Below are positions 52,139 through 61,125 of a stretch of 64,000 nucleotides of DNA, piece by piece. Under the pieces are notes generated by a model that was not told the DNA's origin, made no database searches, and saw only the letters and a program-made list of their open reading frames with translations. How positions within the stretch are numbered: position 1 is the first letter of the stretch; every line of letters begins with the position of its first letter. This DNA comes from Photobacterium sp. TY1-4 (GTDB lineage: Bacteria; Pseudomonadota; Gammaproteobacteria; Enterobacterales; Vibrionaceae). The stretch is from contig NZ_CP099735.1 in assembly GCF_025398175.1 (NCBI RefSeq), positions 1,364,001 to 1,428,000 of the forward strand, given 5' to 3'. A program made the translations under genes and the position numbers.

Positions 52139-53755
52139 ATGAACCACAACACTGATTTGACGGTCTGGCCTGACGCACAAGCCAGGGAGTACCGCGAGCT
52201 GGGCTACTGGCAGGATCGAACCCTGCTGGATCACTTCCGCCAAACCGCAGCGCAGTTTCCTGAGCAACCGGCTGTCATTTGTCAGGACCGCACTTTCACT
52301 TATCGCGACATGAACCTGCATATTGGCCGTCTCGCCGCCGGATTCAAGGCCCTGGGCCTGGCGCCAGGCGATAATGTGGTGCTGCAAATGACCAATGTCG
52401 CCGAGTTCTACACCTGCTTCTTTGCCCTGCTGCAGCTGGGAGTGCGCCCGGTACTGGCGCTGCCGGCTCATCGCCAGGCCGAGATCACCTACTTCTGCGC
52501 TCATGCCGAAGCGAAAGCCTATCTCATCGACGGAGCCAGCACCGCGTTCGATTACCAGGCGCTGGCCCGTGACGTCGTCGCGAGCTGCCCGAGCCTCAAG
52601 CATGTCATAGTCCGCGGCGAACTGGCCCCGACGGACGATCCGCGCTTTATTCGTCTCGCCAATTGCGAACAAGCGCCCGAGACTGCGCAAACGGCCCATC
52701 CTTCGGATATCGCTTTCTTCCAGCTCTCCGGCGGCACTACCGGCACCCCGAAGCTGATCCCCCGCACCCACAATGACTACGCCTACAGCGTTACCGGCAG
52801 CGTCGAGATTTGTCAGTTCAGCCCCGACACCCGCTATCTGTGTGCCCTGCCGGTGGCCCATAACTTTCCGCTCAGCTCCCCGGGTGCCCTGGGTGTATTC
52901 TGGGCCGGTGGCTGCGTGGTACTGACCCAGAACCCGGCACCGCAAGCCGCCTTCGAACTGATTGAAAAACACCGGGTGACCGTCTCGGCACTGGTGCCAC
53001 CGCTGGCCTTACTGTGGATGGATCACGCCGCCAACACGCCATACGATCTCTCGAGCCTGGCATTGGTCCAGGTGGGCGGCGCCAAGTTCAGCGAGACCGC
53101 TGCCAAAGCGCTGCCGGACAAACTCAACTGTCAGCTCCAGCAGGTGTTCGGCATGGCCGAAGGGCTGGTCAACTACACCCGCCTGGATGACCCGATTGAG
53201 GTGATCACCCAAACTCAGGGTCGGCCGATCTCAGCCCACGATCAGGTCCGGGTGGTCGACGACGCCGGTCGGGATGTCGCGATCGGTGAAGAAGGCTTCC
53301 TGCTCACGCAAGGGCCTTACACCATTCGCGGCTACTACCGGGCTCCGGCTCATAATGAACGCTCCTTCAGCCAGGACGGCTTCTACCGGACCGGTGATAT
53401 CGTCAAACGCACCGCCGAGGGCAATTTGATTGTGACCGGTCGGGATAAAGATCAGATCAACCGCGGTGGTGAAAAGATCGCGGCCGAAGAGATCGAAAAT
53501 CAGCTGCTGCGCCATGAAGGGATCCATGATGCGGCCCTGATCGCGATTCCGGATGACTATCTGGGGGAGCGCAGTTGTGCGGTGATCGTGCCTCAACCGG
53601 GCGTTGAACTACGCCCGATTGCGCTCAAGCGGTTTTTGCGCGATTTAGGGATCGCCGATTATAAAATCCCGGATAAGATCGCCTTCAGTGCAGCGTTGCC
53701 GAAAACCTCCGTCGGTAAAATTGACAAAAAAGCACTGCGCGCCACGTATGCCTGA
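52139..53755 (+). CDS. entE: 2,3-dihydroxybenzoate-AMP ligase EntE
   Basis: A 538-residue stand-alone adenylation enzyme that activates DHB and loads it on the EntB carrier domain. Motifs: QLSGGTTGTPKLIPR (about residue 193), VFGMAEGLVNYTRLDD, YRTGDIV, NRGGEKIAAEEIEN and the C-terminal SVGKIDKKAL with the adenylation lysine. Length fits EntE/VibE/VabE (about 540). Ribosome site AGGAGC precedes the ATG directly after entC. A terminator follows. Confidence 0.96.
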   Translation: MNHNTDLTVWPDAQAREYRELGYWQDRTLLDHFRQTAAQFPEQPAVICQDRTFTYRDMNLHIGRLAAGFKALGLAPGDNVVLQMTNVAEFYTCFFALLQLGVRPVLALPAHRQAEITYFCAHAEAKAYLIDGASTAFDYQALARDVVASCPSLKHVIVRGELAPTDDPRFIRLANCEQAPETAQTAHPSDIAFFQLSGGTTGTPKLIPRTHNDYAYSVTGSVEICQFSPDTRYLCALPVAHNFPLSSPGALGVFWAGGCVVLTQNPAPQAAFELIEKHRVTVSALVPPLALLWMDHAANTPYDLSSLALVQVGGAKFSETAAKALPDKLNCQLQQVFGMAEGLVNYTRLDDPIEVITQTQGRPISAHDQVRVVDDAGRDVAIGEEGFLLTQGPYTIRGYYRAPAHNERSFSQDGFYRTGDIVKRTAEGNLIVTGRDKDQINRGGEKIAAEEIENQLLRHEGIHDAALIAIPDDYLGERSCAVIVPQPGVELRPIALKRFLRDLGIADYKIPDKIAFSAALPKTSVGKIDKKALRATYA

Positions 53756-53782
53756 AGCCCAGGCTTCACTGACACGCAATCA

Positions 53783-53808
53783 AAAGCCCGAGGATGTCCT
53801 CGGGCTTT
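53783..53808. terminator. Terminator between converging entE and entB
   Basis: AAAGCCCGAGGA and TCCTCGGGCTTT form a perfect 12-bp stem with a 2-base loop, 28 bases past the entE stop, with A's before and T's after. It can act in both directions. Confidence 0.88.
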
Positions 53809-53815
53809 GTTGATT

Positions 53816-53863
53816 GATTCAAATCTGACTCGATTCAAATCTGGCTCGTTTCAAATTTGAATA
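53816..53863. repeat. Three 16-base tandem repeats beyond the entE terminator
   Basis: GATTCAAATCTGACTC (53816-53831), GATTCAAATCTGGCTC (53832-53847) and the diverged GTTTCAAATTTGAATA (53848-53863). They lie between the entE terminator and the entB stop, not in a gene. Confidence 0.8.
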
Positions 53864-53897
53864 ATAGTGCTGACGCTTTTACCACCAAGGCGGCGGA

Positions 53898-54791
53898 TCA
53901 AGCCATTGCAGGCTCTGCGTGTGTCTCTGCCTGCGGGGACGCCATCAGTGCCCACCATTCGCGCAGGGTGACTTTTTCCATCAGCTGCGCAAAGGTGACC
54001 TTCGCGCCCTGCTGGTTCCACTGCTCCAGCAGCATCATGGCGCGAATGGAATCCAAGCCCAGGAACATCAGGTTCTCGTCAACATCCACTTCATCCAATT
54101 CCAACGCCAGCGCCTCGGCAACATCCTGTTGCATGGCTTCTAAGGTCAGCGCCGGCTTGACCGCCTGCGCCATCGCCGCTAACGCCACAGACAACGGCTG
54201 GATGTTACCGGCGCGACCGGCCAGGTAGCTCAGGGCAAACTCGTGATCAGCCAGCGAGAAATCAGCAATGGCATCGCCAATCACAAATGGCTTGATGTCC
54301 AGCATAAACGCATCCAGCGCCGTCGACAGAATCCCGATGTGACCGTAAATCCCGCAGATGATCAGCTGATCTTTGCCTTGCGCCTGCATGTAGTCCAGCA
54401 ACGGGGTCTTTTTAAACGCGCTGTAGCGCCATTTCACATACTGCAGATCGTCACTTTCCGGAGCGAGCTCAGCAATAATAGCGGTCTCTTCCTTCAGTCC
54501 CGTTCCCCAGAAGTCGGTCAGCAAGGCGCGATCTTCCGGCGCCTGATTCGCCGGCTGAGCGGTATACACCACCGGGATCCCGGCTTGCTTAGCGGCTGCC
54601 TTCAGGGTCTGGATATTTTGCTTGAGCTCCTTCATCGGCGACTGATCCGCCCGATAAAAATTGACAAAATATTCCTGCATATCGTGGATCAACAGCACCG
54701 CTTTAGCCGGGTCAATTTGCCAGTCCGTTTTGTTGGCCGGGTAGCTTTCAGTTGCAGGGAGTGTATAACGCTCGATGCTTGGAATCGCCAT
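53898..54791 (-). CDS. entB: Isochorismatase with aryl carrier domain EntB
   Basis: A 297-residue two-domain protein. The N-terminal isochorismatase domain (about 1-205) starts [12 protein letters not shown] and has [14 protein letters not shown] with the catalytic Asp, and [11 protein letters not shown]. The C-terminal aryl carrier domain (about 215-285) has [12 protein letters not shown] with the Ser that takes phosphopantetheine. It makes dihydro-DHB and then carries activated DHB to the condensation domains. The ATG at 54791 gives the family N-terminus and has AGGA about 10 bases before it; the open frame extends to 55070 but that part is unrelated and would cover the Fur-like site. Single gene, Fur-like site upstream. 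Confidence 0.95.
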   Translation of the reverse strand: MAIPSIERYTLPATESYPANKTDWQIDPAKAVLLIHDMQEYFVNFYRADQSPMKELKQNIQTLKAAAKQAGIPVVYTAQPANQAPEDRALLTDFWGTGLKEETAIIAELAPESDDLQYVKWRYSAFKKTPLLDYMQAQGKDQLIICGIYGHIGILSTALDAFMLDIKPFVIGDAIADFSLADHEFALSYLAGRAGNIQPLSVALAAMAQAVKPALTLEAMQQDVAEALALELDEVDVDENLMFLGLDSIRAMMLLEQWNQQGAKVTFAQLMEKVTLREWWALMASPQAETHAEPAMA

Positions 54792-54936
54792 TGTTGCTTG
54801 ATCCTTATTTTTTTCATCCAATAGTGCTCGACGACACCGCACGCGCTTGCCTCCGGCAGAATCATGCGAATGAAAGCCGAGATTGAAAATCAGCCGCACG
54901 ATCAGCAGTGGGTGTTGTTCGAACGACAACAAACAC

Positions 54937-54957
54937 AAATGATATTTATTATCATTG
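54937..54957. promoter_or_regulatory. Fur-box-like palindrome upstream of entB
   Basis: AAATGATATTTATTATCATTG contains an almost perfect palindrome (AATGATA/TATCATT) and is among the best Fur-like sites in the window. It lies about 150 bases before the entB ATG. The remainder of 54792-55285 shows no gene. Confidence 0.75.
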
Positions 54958-55285
54958 CTTTTTGCAACAATGGATTTGCTGATTTCTTGAAGCCCGTGCA
55001 GAAGAATGACAAAAAAATCAAAAAGGATGAGCGAAGTCGACGGCGGCATCAACACCACCAGTGATGACATGCCATCGGGAAAATATGTCCGACAGACATA
55101 AAAAACAGTTAAACAAAATTCATATCAATTAATCTGTGCTAGATTTTTCAAAAGAGACGTATGGTTTTTTGCTCAGTTAGGTCGAACATTCCGCACAATC
55201 ATGCCCGGCCGAGGAGCCAACCGAACCAAACACACAAACAAAGGCTATCTCCGTCAAGTGCTTAGCAGGATGCAGGAGCGAGACT

Positions 55286-55798
55286 ATGTGGACCCCGATA
55301 AAATTTTCCCTGATTGCCCTCAGTTTCATCACGATTACCCGCCCCGGTAGCGCGGCTCCGCTGCCTCCCCCGCAAGAGACCGTGATCCTGACCGTCAGCG
55401 GCCAAATCGAGCAGACCAACGCCCTGCACCAGGCCCAATTCGACCGCCAGATGTTACTGCAGCTCCCGCAGTCAACCATCACCACCCAAACGCCCTGGAC
55501 GGAAAAAGCTCATGTCTATGAAGGGGTATTGCTGCGCGATTTCCTACACTATGTCGGCGCTCAAGGACACACGCTCTCAGCCACCGCCCTGAATGATTAC
55601 CAGACCCAAATTGATCTGGACGTCATTCAGCCCTATCCGGTGCTGCTGGCTCTAAAAGAGAACGGTCGCCTGATGCGGGTCAGGGACAAAGGCCCAATCT
55701 GGATCATCTATCCGCTGTCTGAACATCCGGAGCTGGATCAACCTCAGCACCATGAAGATATGATTTGGCAGTTGCGCACCCTGGATGTTCGCCCATGA
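55286..55798 (+). CDS. Periplasmic protein with oxidoreductase molybdopterin-binding-like fold
   Basis: A 170-residue protein with a signal peptide (about residues 1-23, ending GSAA). The rest reads like a shortened sulfite-oxidase-type molybdopterin-binding domain: ILTVSGQIEQ, VYEGVLLRDFLHYVG, and LMRVRDKGPIWIIYPL. The cysteine that binds the cofactor is absent, so it is probably a sensor or binding protein. The stop overlaps the ATG of the following GGDEF-EAL gene (ATGA), a pairing seen in other proteobacteria, so it may sense a periplasmic signal for that protein. Confidence 0.75.
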   Translation: MWTPIKFSLIALSFITITRPGSAAPLPPPQETVILTVSGQIEQTNALHQAQFDRQMLLQLPQSTITTQTPWTEKAHVYEGVLLRDFLHYVGAQGHTLSATALNDYQTQIDLDVIQPYPVLLALKENGRLMRVRDKGPIWIIYPLSEHPELDQPQHHEDMIWQLRTLDVRP

Positions 55799-57726
55799 GA
55801 AAAGTAAAAATTCTGCTGGTCGCATGCATGGTGCTATTGTTTGCGATCAGCTCCGTGGTCAGCACCCAGCGCCAGCACCAGGTGTCCGGTTTGATCTCCC
55901 TGTCGATTAAAACTATCGGCTGGTCTTCTTCCGAGCTAGAGATGGAAACCCTGAAATTCATGCAGGCCCTGCGGCGCATTGCCCTGAACGATCTCAGCCA
56001 GGAGGAAGTCTCGCTGCGCTTTGATCTTCTCTGGAGCCGGATTGATGTGCTCGCCGCCGGCGAAGAATCCCGTCCCTTTCGCAACCAGCCCGGGGCCACC
56101 AAGTTACTGCAACGTTTCAAACGGCACCTGATGGCCATTGAACCCGAGGTGTTTGCGCTCAAGCCGGGTGATCAAGCCGCCCGACGCCTGGAGCAAGCAC
56201 TCATCCCCTTTCAGCAGCAGGTCCGGAACCTGAATGTCCAAAATGCCGCCGGCGATAAGAGCTGGCGCGATCTGCAACAAATTTCAAGCCTGCAACATGA
56301 GGCTAACCTCTTTTTACTGGGTTTGCTCCTCAGTGGCAGCATCTTGATTTTCCTGTTGATCCGGGAAAGTACCACCAACCTCAAGCAAGCCCTGCATGAC
56401 AGCCTGACCGGCCTGGCCAACCGCCATGCTTTTCACCTGAAACTCGAGCAGGCCATTGCCGCCGGCCACAAACATCACACCGGGATAGCCGCCTTGATGC
56501 TCGACATGGACGGCTTTAAACACGTCAATGATCAACTGGGTCACGCTGTTGGCGACCAGCTCCTGCAAGCCATCGCTGCACTGCTGAAAACAACGGCCAG
56601 CTCCGGCAACACCGTTGCCCGACTGGGCGGCGATGAGTTCGGCATTCTCCTGGATCAGAACGCCACTCCGGCATCCTGCCGCAAGCTGGCGTCGCAGCTC
56701 AATACCGCCCTCAAGCAGGGGATCACCATTCAGGGCCATCGGCTTTACCCGCAGCTCAGTATCGGCAGCAGCTTCTTTCCAGAGGATGCAATGCAACCAG
56801 ACATCCTGATGCGCCATGCCGATCTGGCCATGCATTATGCTAAGCATGATCCCAAAACCGGCTATCGCCGGTTTGAGCAACCAATGGAAGACAAGCGCCA
56901 GCGCTTCCATACCCTGGCCGAGGATTTGGTCGCCGCACTGGCCAACAATGAGCTCCAGCAACGTTATCAGCCGATTGTCTGCCTCAAGACCCAGCGTATC
57001 GCACTGGTGGAATCCCTGCTGCGCTGGCACCATGCGCAGTACGGGGATATTTCGCCAACCGAGATCGTGACGGTTGCCGAGCGCGCCGGTCTGGCCGAGC
57101 AGCTCAACGCCTGGGTGTTGACCACGGCCTGTGCCCAGAGTGTGGCCTGGCGGAAATCCGGGCTACCTGCAATCCGAATGTCGGTGAATATCTCACCCGC
57201 CATGTACACCCGATATGATTTGGCCGGGATGCTCACCCGGGTTCTGTCGCAAACCGGTCTGCCAGCGGATCAGCTGGTGCTGGAGATCACCGAAGATACC
57301 ACGATGCAGGATATCGACAGCTCGCCGCAGATCCTCAGTCAGTTGCACCACCTGGGCGTCGAGCTAGCCCTGGATGACTTTGGCACCGGTTACTCTTCCC
57401 TCAGCCATCTCAAATCGATGCCATTTCAGAAATTAAAAATTGATAAAAGCTTTATCCAGGCCTGCTCCCCGACAGCTCATCAAGCCAACAGTTTTCTGCG
57501 GACCATCATTCGCCTCGGCCAAAGCTTGGGAATGGCCGTAGTTGCGGAAGGAATTGAGACCAAAGCGCAGTACGAGCATTTGGTTGATGAAGGCTGCCAG
57601 TTTGGCCAGGGATTCTGGTTCCACCGCCCCATGACCGGTGACGAGCTTGCCGCCATCCTCAGAGAGCGCCAGCAGGACAACGTCAGCTACCTGAGCAACA
57701 AGACAGCGACGGAGCGGCAAGTGTGA
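55795..57726 (+). CDS. Membrane GGDEF-EAL cyclic-di-GMP protein
   Basis: A 643-residue protein. One N-terminal membrane span, a periplasmic helical sensor region (about 25-170), a second span (about 178-198), a GGDEF domain (about 200-370; the motif GGDEF is intact near residue 283) and an EAL domain (about 390-635; the motif reads ESL, with NISP, TEDT, DDFGTGYSS, KIDKSFI and AEGIET kept). The GGDEF should make cyclic di-GMP; the EAL retains most catalytic residues and may break it down. The ATG at 55795 overlaps the previous stop; an upstream in-frame start at 55765 is less likely. Confidence 0.92.
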   Translation: MRKVKILLVACMVLLFAISSVVSTQRQHQVSGLISLSIKTIGWSSSELEMETLKFMQALRRIALNDLSQEEVSLRFDLLWSRIDVLAAGEESRPFRNQPGATKLLQRFKRHLMAIEPEVFALKPGDQAARRLEQALIPFQQQVRNLNVQNAAGDKSWRDLQQISSLQHEANLFLLGLLLSGSILIFLLIRESTTNLKQALHDSLTGLANRHAFHLKLEQAIAAGHKHHTGIAALMLDMDGFKHVNDQLGHAVGDQLLQAIAALLKTTASSGNTVARLGGDEFGILLDQNATPASCRKLASQLNTALKQGITIQGHRLYPQLSIGSSFFPEDAMQPDILMRHADLAMHYAKHDPKTGYRRFEQPMEDKRQRFHTLAEDLVAALANNELQQRYQPIVCLKTQRIALVESLLRWHHAQYGDISPTEIVTVAERAGLAEQLNAWVLTTACAQSVAWRKSGLPAIRMSVNISPAMYTRYDLAGMLTRVLSQTGLPADQLVLEITEDTTMQDIDSSPQILSQLHHLGVELALDDFGTGYSSLSHLKSMPFQKLKIDKSFIQACSPTAHQANSFLRTIIRLGQSLGMAVVAEGIETKAQYEHLVDEGCQFGQGFWFHRPMTGDELAAILRERQQDNVSYLSNKTATERQV

Positions 57727-57784
57727 GCCGTCATGTGGAATGAAAATACGGCTAAGATTTGGCTATTGAAGCCATCGTCGTTTG

Positions 57785-58255
57785 TTATACGAATTTTTCC
57801 ACCAAATCCCGTGTCATAAAGTGACTATGTGGATCCAAATTGTAATCAGCAAATGGGGCACAGCAAGTGAACCCAAACTTTTCATACAGGTTTCTTGCTG
57901 GTTGGAAAAACTCATGGGTACCTGTCTCTAAACTAACTTTTTGATACCCTCTGTCTATTGCGACGTTAAGAGCATGAGCAAGCAGTTGAGTTGCTACACC
58001 GGATTTACGAGATGAGCTTGAAGTTCTCATTGACTTGAGTTCAATATGCTGAGGAGTTAATTGTTTGATAGCCAAACAACCTTGCAGTTCATTACCAATC
58101 CAACCACTGAAAAATGTAATGTCTGGTGATTTCAGCGCATGAACATCAAGAGCGTGAGCACTTTCAGGGGGTGAAGTTGCGTACATATCAGCTAAATGTT
58201 CTTCAAGTAATTTGAACACTTCACCACCCGATAAGTTATCTATTTTTATTTCCAT
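57785..58255 (-). CDS. GNAT-family acetyltransferase (cassette-like gene)
   Basis: A 156-residue N-acetyltransferase. SSSSRKSGVATQLLAHAL is the acetyl-CoA loop region (R/Q-x-x-G-x-A type) and VSLETGTHEFFQPARNLYEKFGF is the usual C-terminal GNAT motif. The ATG at 58255 (MEIKIDNL) is preferred to an upstream codon at 58321, which would extend into the IS remnant. It is AT-richer than the core, oriented on the minus strand like the next genes, and bordered by TATAAC/GTTATA sequences as integron cassettes are. Substrate unknown. Confidence 0.82.
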   Translation of the reverse strand: MEIKIDNLSGGEVFKLLEEHLADMYATSPPESAHALDVHALKSPDITFFSGWIGNELQGCLAIKQLTPQHIELKSMRTSSSSRKSGVATQLLAHALNVAIDRGYQKVSLETGTHEFFQPARNLYEKFGFTCCAPFADYNLDPHSHFMTRDLVEKFV

Positions 58256-58282
58256 ATTCTGAATTTTCCTTAATTCGTATAA

Positions 58283-58677
58283 CGAATGGCATGGACTCCC
58301 CCTCATCAGGCTTTGCCACACTTGGTATGTCTGATTACAAAATCGCCGGAGGCCACCCTATCACAATCTATCTATGGCATTGATTTAGCCAAACATAGCT
58401 TCAGTATCCACGGTGAGGATCATCAAGGCAAGATTCTGATCCACAAAACAATATCACGCTCGAAAGTTCTCTCGACGTTTGCCAATATCCCACCGGCAAT
58501 TATCGGGATGGAAGCCTACGGAGCCTCTCATTACTGGGCCCGAAAGCTTTGTCAGCACCAGTGCTAAGCTCGGCCATACGCCAAAGATCATGGCATCAAA
58601 ATATGTGGCGCCTTTCAGAACGGGTGCCAAAAACGATCTCAATGATGCCGTCGCGATTTGCGTGGCTGTTGCCCGCA
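58283..58677 (+). pseudogene. IS110-family transposase remnant, copy A
   Basis: The segment is very similar to copy B at 61458-61879 and reads as the N-terminal DEDD part of an IS110-type transposase: GIDLAKHSFSIHGEDHQG, SRSKVLSTFANIPPAIIGMEA and TPKIMASKYVAPFRTGAKND. The start codon is altered (CTA in place of ATG) and a 14-16 base IS21-end-like sequence interrupts it near 58550. The rest of the transposase is missing. The tail after 58677 differs from copy B until GACCGAACTCAGGCGGTAA (58796-58814). Confidence 0.75.
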
Positions 58678-58764
58678 GTGCCAGCAACGCACGGCCGGGG
58701 GAGCCGAAAAAGGCAAACTGAATAAGGAGAATGGCACTGGTGCTGACAACAACTGGTGCTGACA
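58550..58764. repeat. Orphan copies of the IS21-element terminal sequence
   Basis: TGTCAGCACCAGTGCT at 58550-58565 is the same as the left end of the IS21-type element at 58815. Inverted copies GCACTGGTGCTGACA (58734-58748) and ACTGGTGCTGACA (58752-58764) follow. The first and second enclose a 199-bp stretch with perfect 15-base inverted ends, resembling a small non-coding element. Confidence 0.8.
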
Positions 58765-58916
58765 ACTGACCGCAACCAGGAGAAAGCCAACGCATGACCG
58801 AACTCAGGCGGTAATGTCAGCACCAGTGCTAAATTACCGTAAATCGCCGAAATAGAATGTCCGCTCAACCCAGCATGTACTTTCCTTGTAGTTGTCGAAG
58901 CTACGGAGAAAGAAAC

Positions 58917-60095
58917 ATGCTAAGCCGAGAGGACTTCTACATGATAAAGCAACTTCGTCAACAAGGGGCATTTATTGTGGATATTGCCCATCAAATTGGG
59001 TGCTCTGAGCGCACCGTTCGACGTCAACTGGCGCTGCCTGCGCCGTGCAAAGGCCGGCCTAAGACACCCAGGCCCAGCAAGCTGGAGCCGTTTAAAAACT
59101 TCATCGACGGCAAACTGAATGACAATATCTGGAATGCTGAAGTGATTTTCCAGCAGTTGCGAGAGCGGGGATATCAGGGCGGAAGATCGATCCTCCGCGC
59201 CTACATTCACCCTAAACGCCGCCTGCGGCCAAGCAACCAAACGGTTCGCTTCGAGACCCTGCCGGGCCAACAGTTACAGCATGACTGGGGAGAAGTACGC
59301 ACCGTGATTGCAGGCCAACCCTGCAACGTCTCTATTGCCGTGAACGTGCTGTCTTACTCCCGACGTTTCCACGTCTGGTCCTGCCTGAGCCAGGATGCCG
59401 AGCATACTTACCAGTCCTTGATAGAAGCGTTCCATCACTTTGGAGGCGTGCCTGAAACCGTCCTGGTGGACAATCAAAAAGCAGCGGTACTTTCACATCA
59501 CCCTCGGCAAGGCGCGGTCTTCAACGAAGGTTTTCAACTGCTGGCGAAGCATTATGGTTTTCAACCCAAGGCCTGTCGCCCCCAGCGTCCTCAGACCAAG
59601 GGGAAGGTCGAGCGCATGGTCGGCTATGTGAAGCACCACTTCTTTGCGCGTTATGCGGCTTTCGACAGTCAGGCTCATCTCAACCAACAACTGCTCCAGT
59701 GGCTCGAAGAGACGGCAGATGAGCGCTGCCTGCGCCAGTTCCGGCAATCCCCGCTGACGCGCTTTGATGACGAGCGCCCGAGATTAAAAACGTTGCCGCC
59801 AACCGACTTTGACACCCGTTACTATGATGTGCGTCACGTTGCCTGTGATGCGTACATTGAAGTCCGGGGCAACCGCTACAGCGTGCCGTCCGCTTACTGT
59901 GGTCAGTCGGTGACCATCCGCATCAGCCTGGAGGGTGAACTGAGCGTCTATGGCATAGAAGGCGAATGTATAGCTTGCCATCGATTATCTCAACAAGGCT
60001 GGCAGACGGAGCCGGCACACCACCGCGCCTTGTGGCAACAAACCTTACAGGTGGAAACCCGTGATCTTCGCATCTACGACGAGGTGTCATCATGA
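58917..60095 (+). CDS. istA: IS21-family transposase IstA
   Basis: A 392-residue transposase. N-terminal helix-turn-helix (IAHQIGCSERTVRRQL), then the DDE core with GQQLQHDWGEV, VPETVLVDNQKAAVL and RPQTKGKVERMVGYVKHHF. The ATG at 58917 has GGAGAAAG at the right distance; an upstream start at 58857 would be inside the IS end. The stop overlaps istB (ATGA). Confidence 0.95.
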   Translation: MLSREDFYMIKQLRQQGAFIVDIAHQIGCSERTVRRQLALPAPCKGRPKTPRPSKLEPFKNFIDGKLNDNIWNAEVIFQQLRERGYQGGRSILRAYIHPKRRLRPSNQTVRFETLPGQQLQHDWGEVRTVIAGQPCNVSIAVNVLSYSRRFHVWSCLSQDAEHTYQSLIEAFHHFGGVPETVLVDNQKAAVLSHHPRQGAVFNEGFQLLAKHYGFQPKACRPQRPQTKGKVERMVGYVKHHFFARYAAFDSQAHLNQQLLQWLEETADERCLRQFRQSPLTRFDDERPRLKTLPPTDFDTRYYDVRHVACDAYIEVRGNRYSVPSAYCGQSVTIRISLEGELSVYGIEGECIACHRLSQQGWQTEPAHHRALWQQTLQVETRDLRIYDEVSS

Positions 60096-60865
60096 ACCTC
60101 GACAGCTTGCTTCAGAAACTAAAAATGGAGCACCTACAACTGGGCCTCGACAGCATCTGTGAACACGCCGCCAAGCAAGAGCTGGACTACCGAGCCTTCC
60201 TGACCCAGGCACTGAGCGAAGAGTGGCATGGCAGGCACCAAAAAGGCTTCGAGTCCCGTCTCAAACAAGCACGGTTGCCTTGGGTGAAAACGGTTGAAGA
60301 GTTCGATTTTACCTTCCAGCCCAGCATTGACCGCAAGCTGATACGGGAGTTAAGCGGGCTGGGGTTTATCGAGCGTAATGAAAACGTGGTGCTGCTCGGT
60401 CCTCCAGGCGTTGGGAAAACCCATTTGGCGATTGCCCTTGCCGTCAAAGCGGCTGAAGCCGGGCACCGGGTCATGTTCCTGCCCCTGGATAAGCTGCTCA
60501 GCACACTGCTGAAAGCGAAGCAGGAAAACCGGCTTGAGCGTCAGCTTCAACTGCTGATTTACCCGAAACTGTTGGTGCTGGATGAAATAGGTTACTTACC
60601 CATGTCCAGAGAAGAGGCCAGTCTGTTCTTCCGCCTGGTGAACCGTCGCTATGAGCGCGCCAGTACCATACTGACTTCGAACAAGAGCTTTATTGACTGG
60701 GGCGATGTGTTCGGAGATCAAGCGATTGCTACGGCTATCCTTGATCGGCTGCTTCATCATTCCACCACGCTCAATATCAAGGGGGACAGTTATCGACTGA
60801 AAGATAAGCGTAAGGCCGGTATGCTCACGAGCCTGCCGGAAGAAGAAACACCCACGACAACCTAA
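60092..60865 (+). CDS. istB: IS21-family helper ATPase IstB
   Basis: A 257-residue AAA+ ATPase. Walker A LLGPPGVGKTHLAIAL (about residue 101), Walker B KLLVLDEIGYLPM, and YERASTILTSNKSF are typical IstB/DnaC-like motifs. It overlaps istA by four bases and completes the element. Confidence 0.96.
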   Translation: MNLDSLLQKLKMEHLQLGLDSICEHAAKQELDYRAFLTQALSEEWHGRHQKGFESRLKQARLPWVKTVEEFDFTFQPSIDRKLIRELSGLGFIERNENVVLLGPPGVGKTHLAIALAVKAAEAGHRVMFLPLDKLLSTLLKAKQENRLERQLQLLIYPKLLVLDEIGYLPMSREEASLFFRLVNRRYERASTILTSNKSFIDWGDVFGDQAIATAILDRLLHHSTTLNIKGDSYRLKDKRKAGMLTSLPEEETPTTT

Positions 60866-60937
60866 ACGTCACGAAAAGTGATGAAAACCGGACATTCTAA
60901 ACTGGTGAAATGTGGTCAAAGTAAGTTGGTGTTGACA

Positions 60938-61115
60938 GTAACCCATTGAAGTGAAACAAAGCATGATCACTTCCAGGCTGCGCTCGCCCTGAAGAAAGCC
61001 GCAGGTGCAACGCCCACCGAATCCCAAACGAGCAATTTGCTTAATAAGGCCGTCCGGGCTTGTCCAACACCCGGATAGAAGTGTCGGCTGCGCGACACGT
61101 ATCCTTATTTGTTAT
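60938..61115. repeat. 178-base repeat, copy A (IS110-type remnant with attC-like hairpins)
   Basis: The 178 bases from GTAACCCATTG to TTATTTGTTAT are nearly the same as 61868-62045. The right part has a long foldable segment: AATAAGG ... CCTTATT enclosing CCGGGC/CCCGG and the hairpin GTGTCGGCTGCGCGACAC. It borders the minus-strand gene at 61126-61425. Confidence 0.85.
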
Positions 61116-61125
61116 GTTTGTGTTT

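Larger units (their letters stand above)
58815..60937 (+). mobile_element. Complete IS21-family insertion sequence (2123 bp)
   Basis: It begins TGTCAGCACCAGTGC and ends GGTGTTGACA (inverted TGTCAACACC). The 4-base duplication GTAA flanks it at 58811-58814 and 60938-60941; the unbroken target is seen in the second copy at 61853-61880 (AGGCGGTAACCCATTG), which confirms the borders. It carries intact istA and istB. Confidence 0.92.

Noticed and set aside
54792..55070. 93-residue N-terminal extension of EntB
   Set aside because: The family N-terminus starts at 54791 and the extension would cover the Fur-like palindrome that must be in the promoter.
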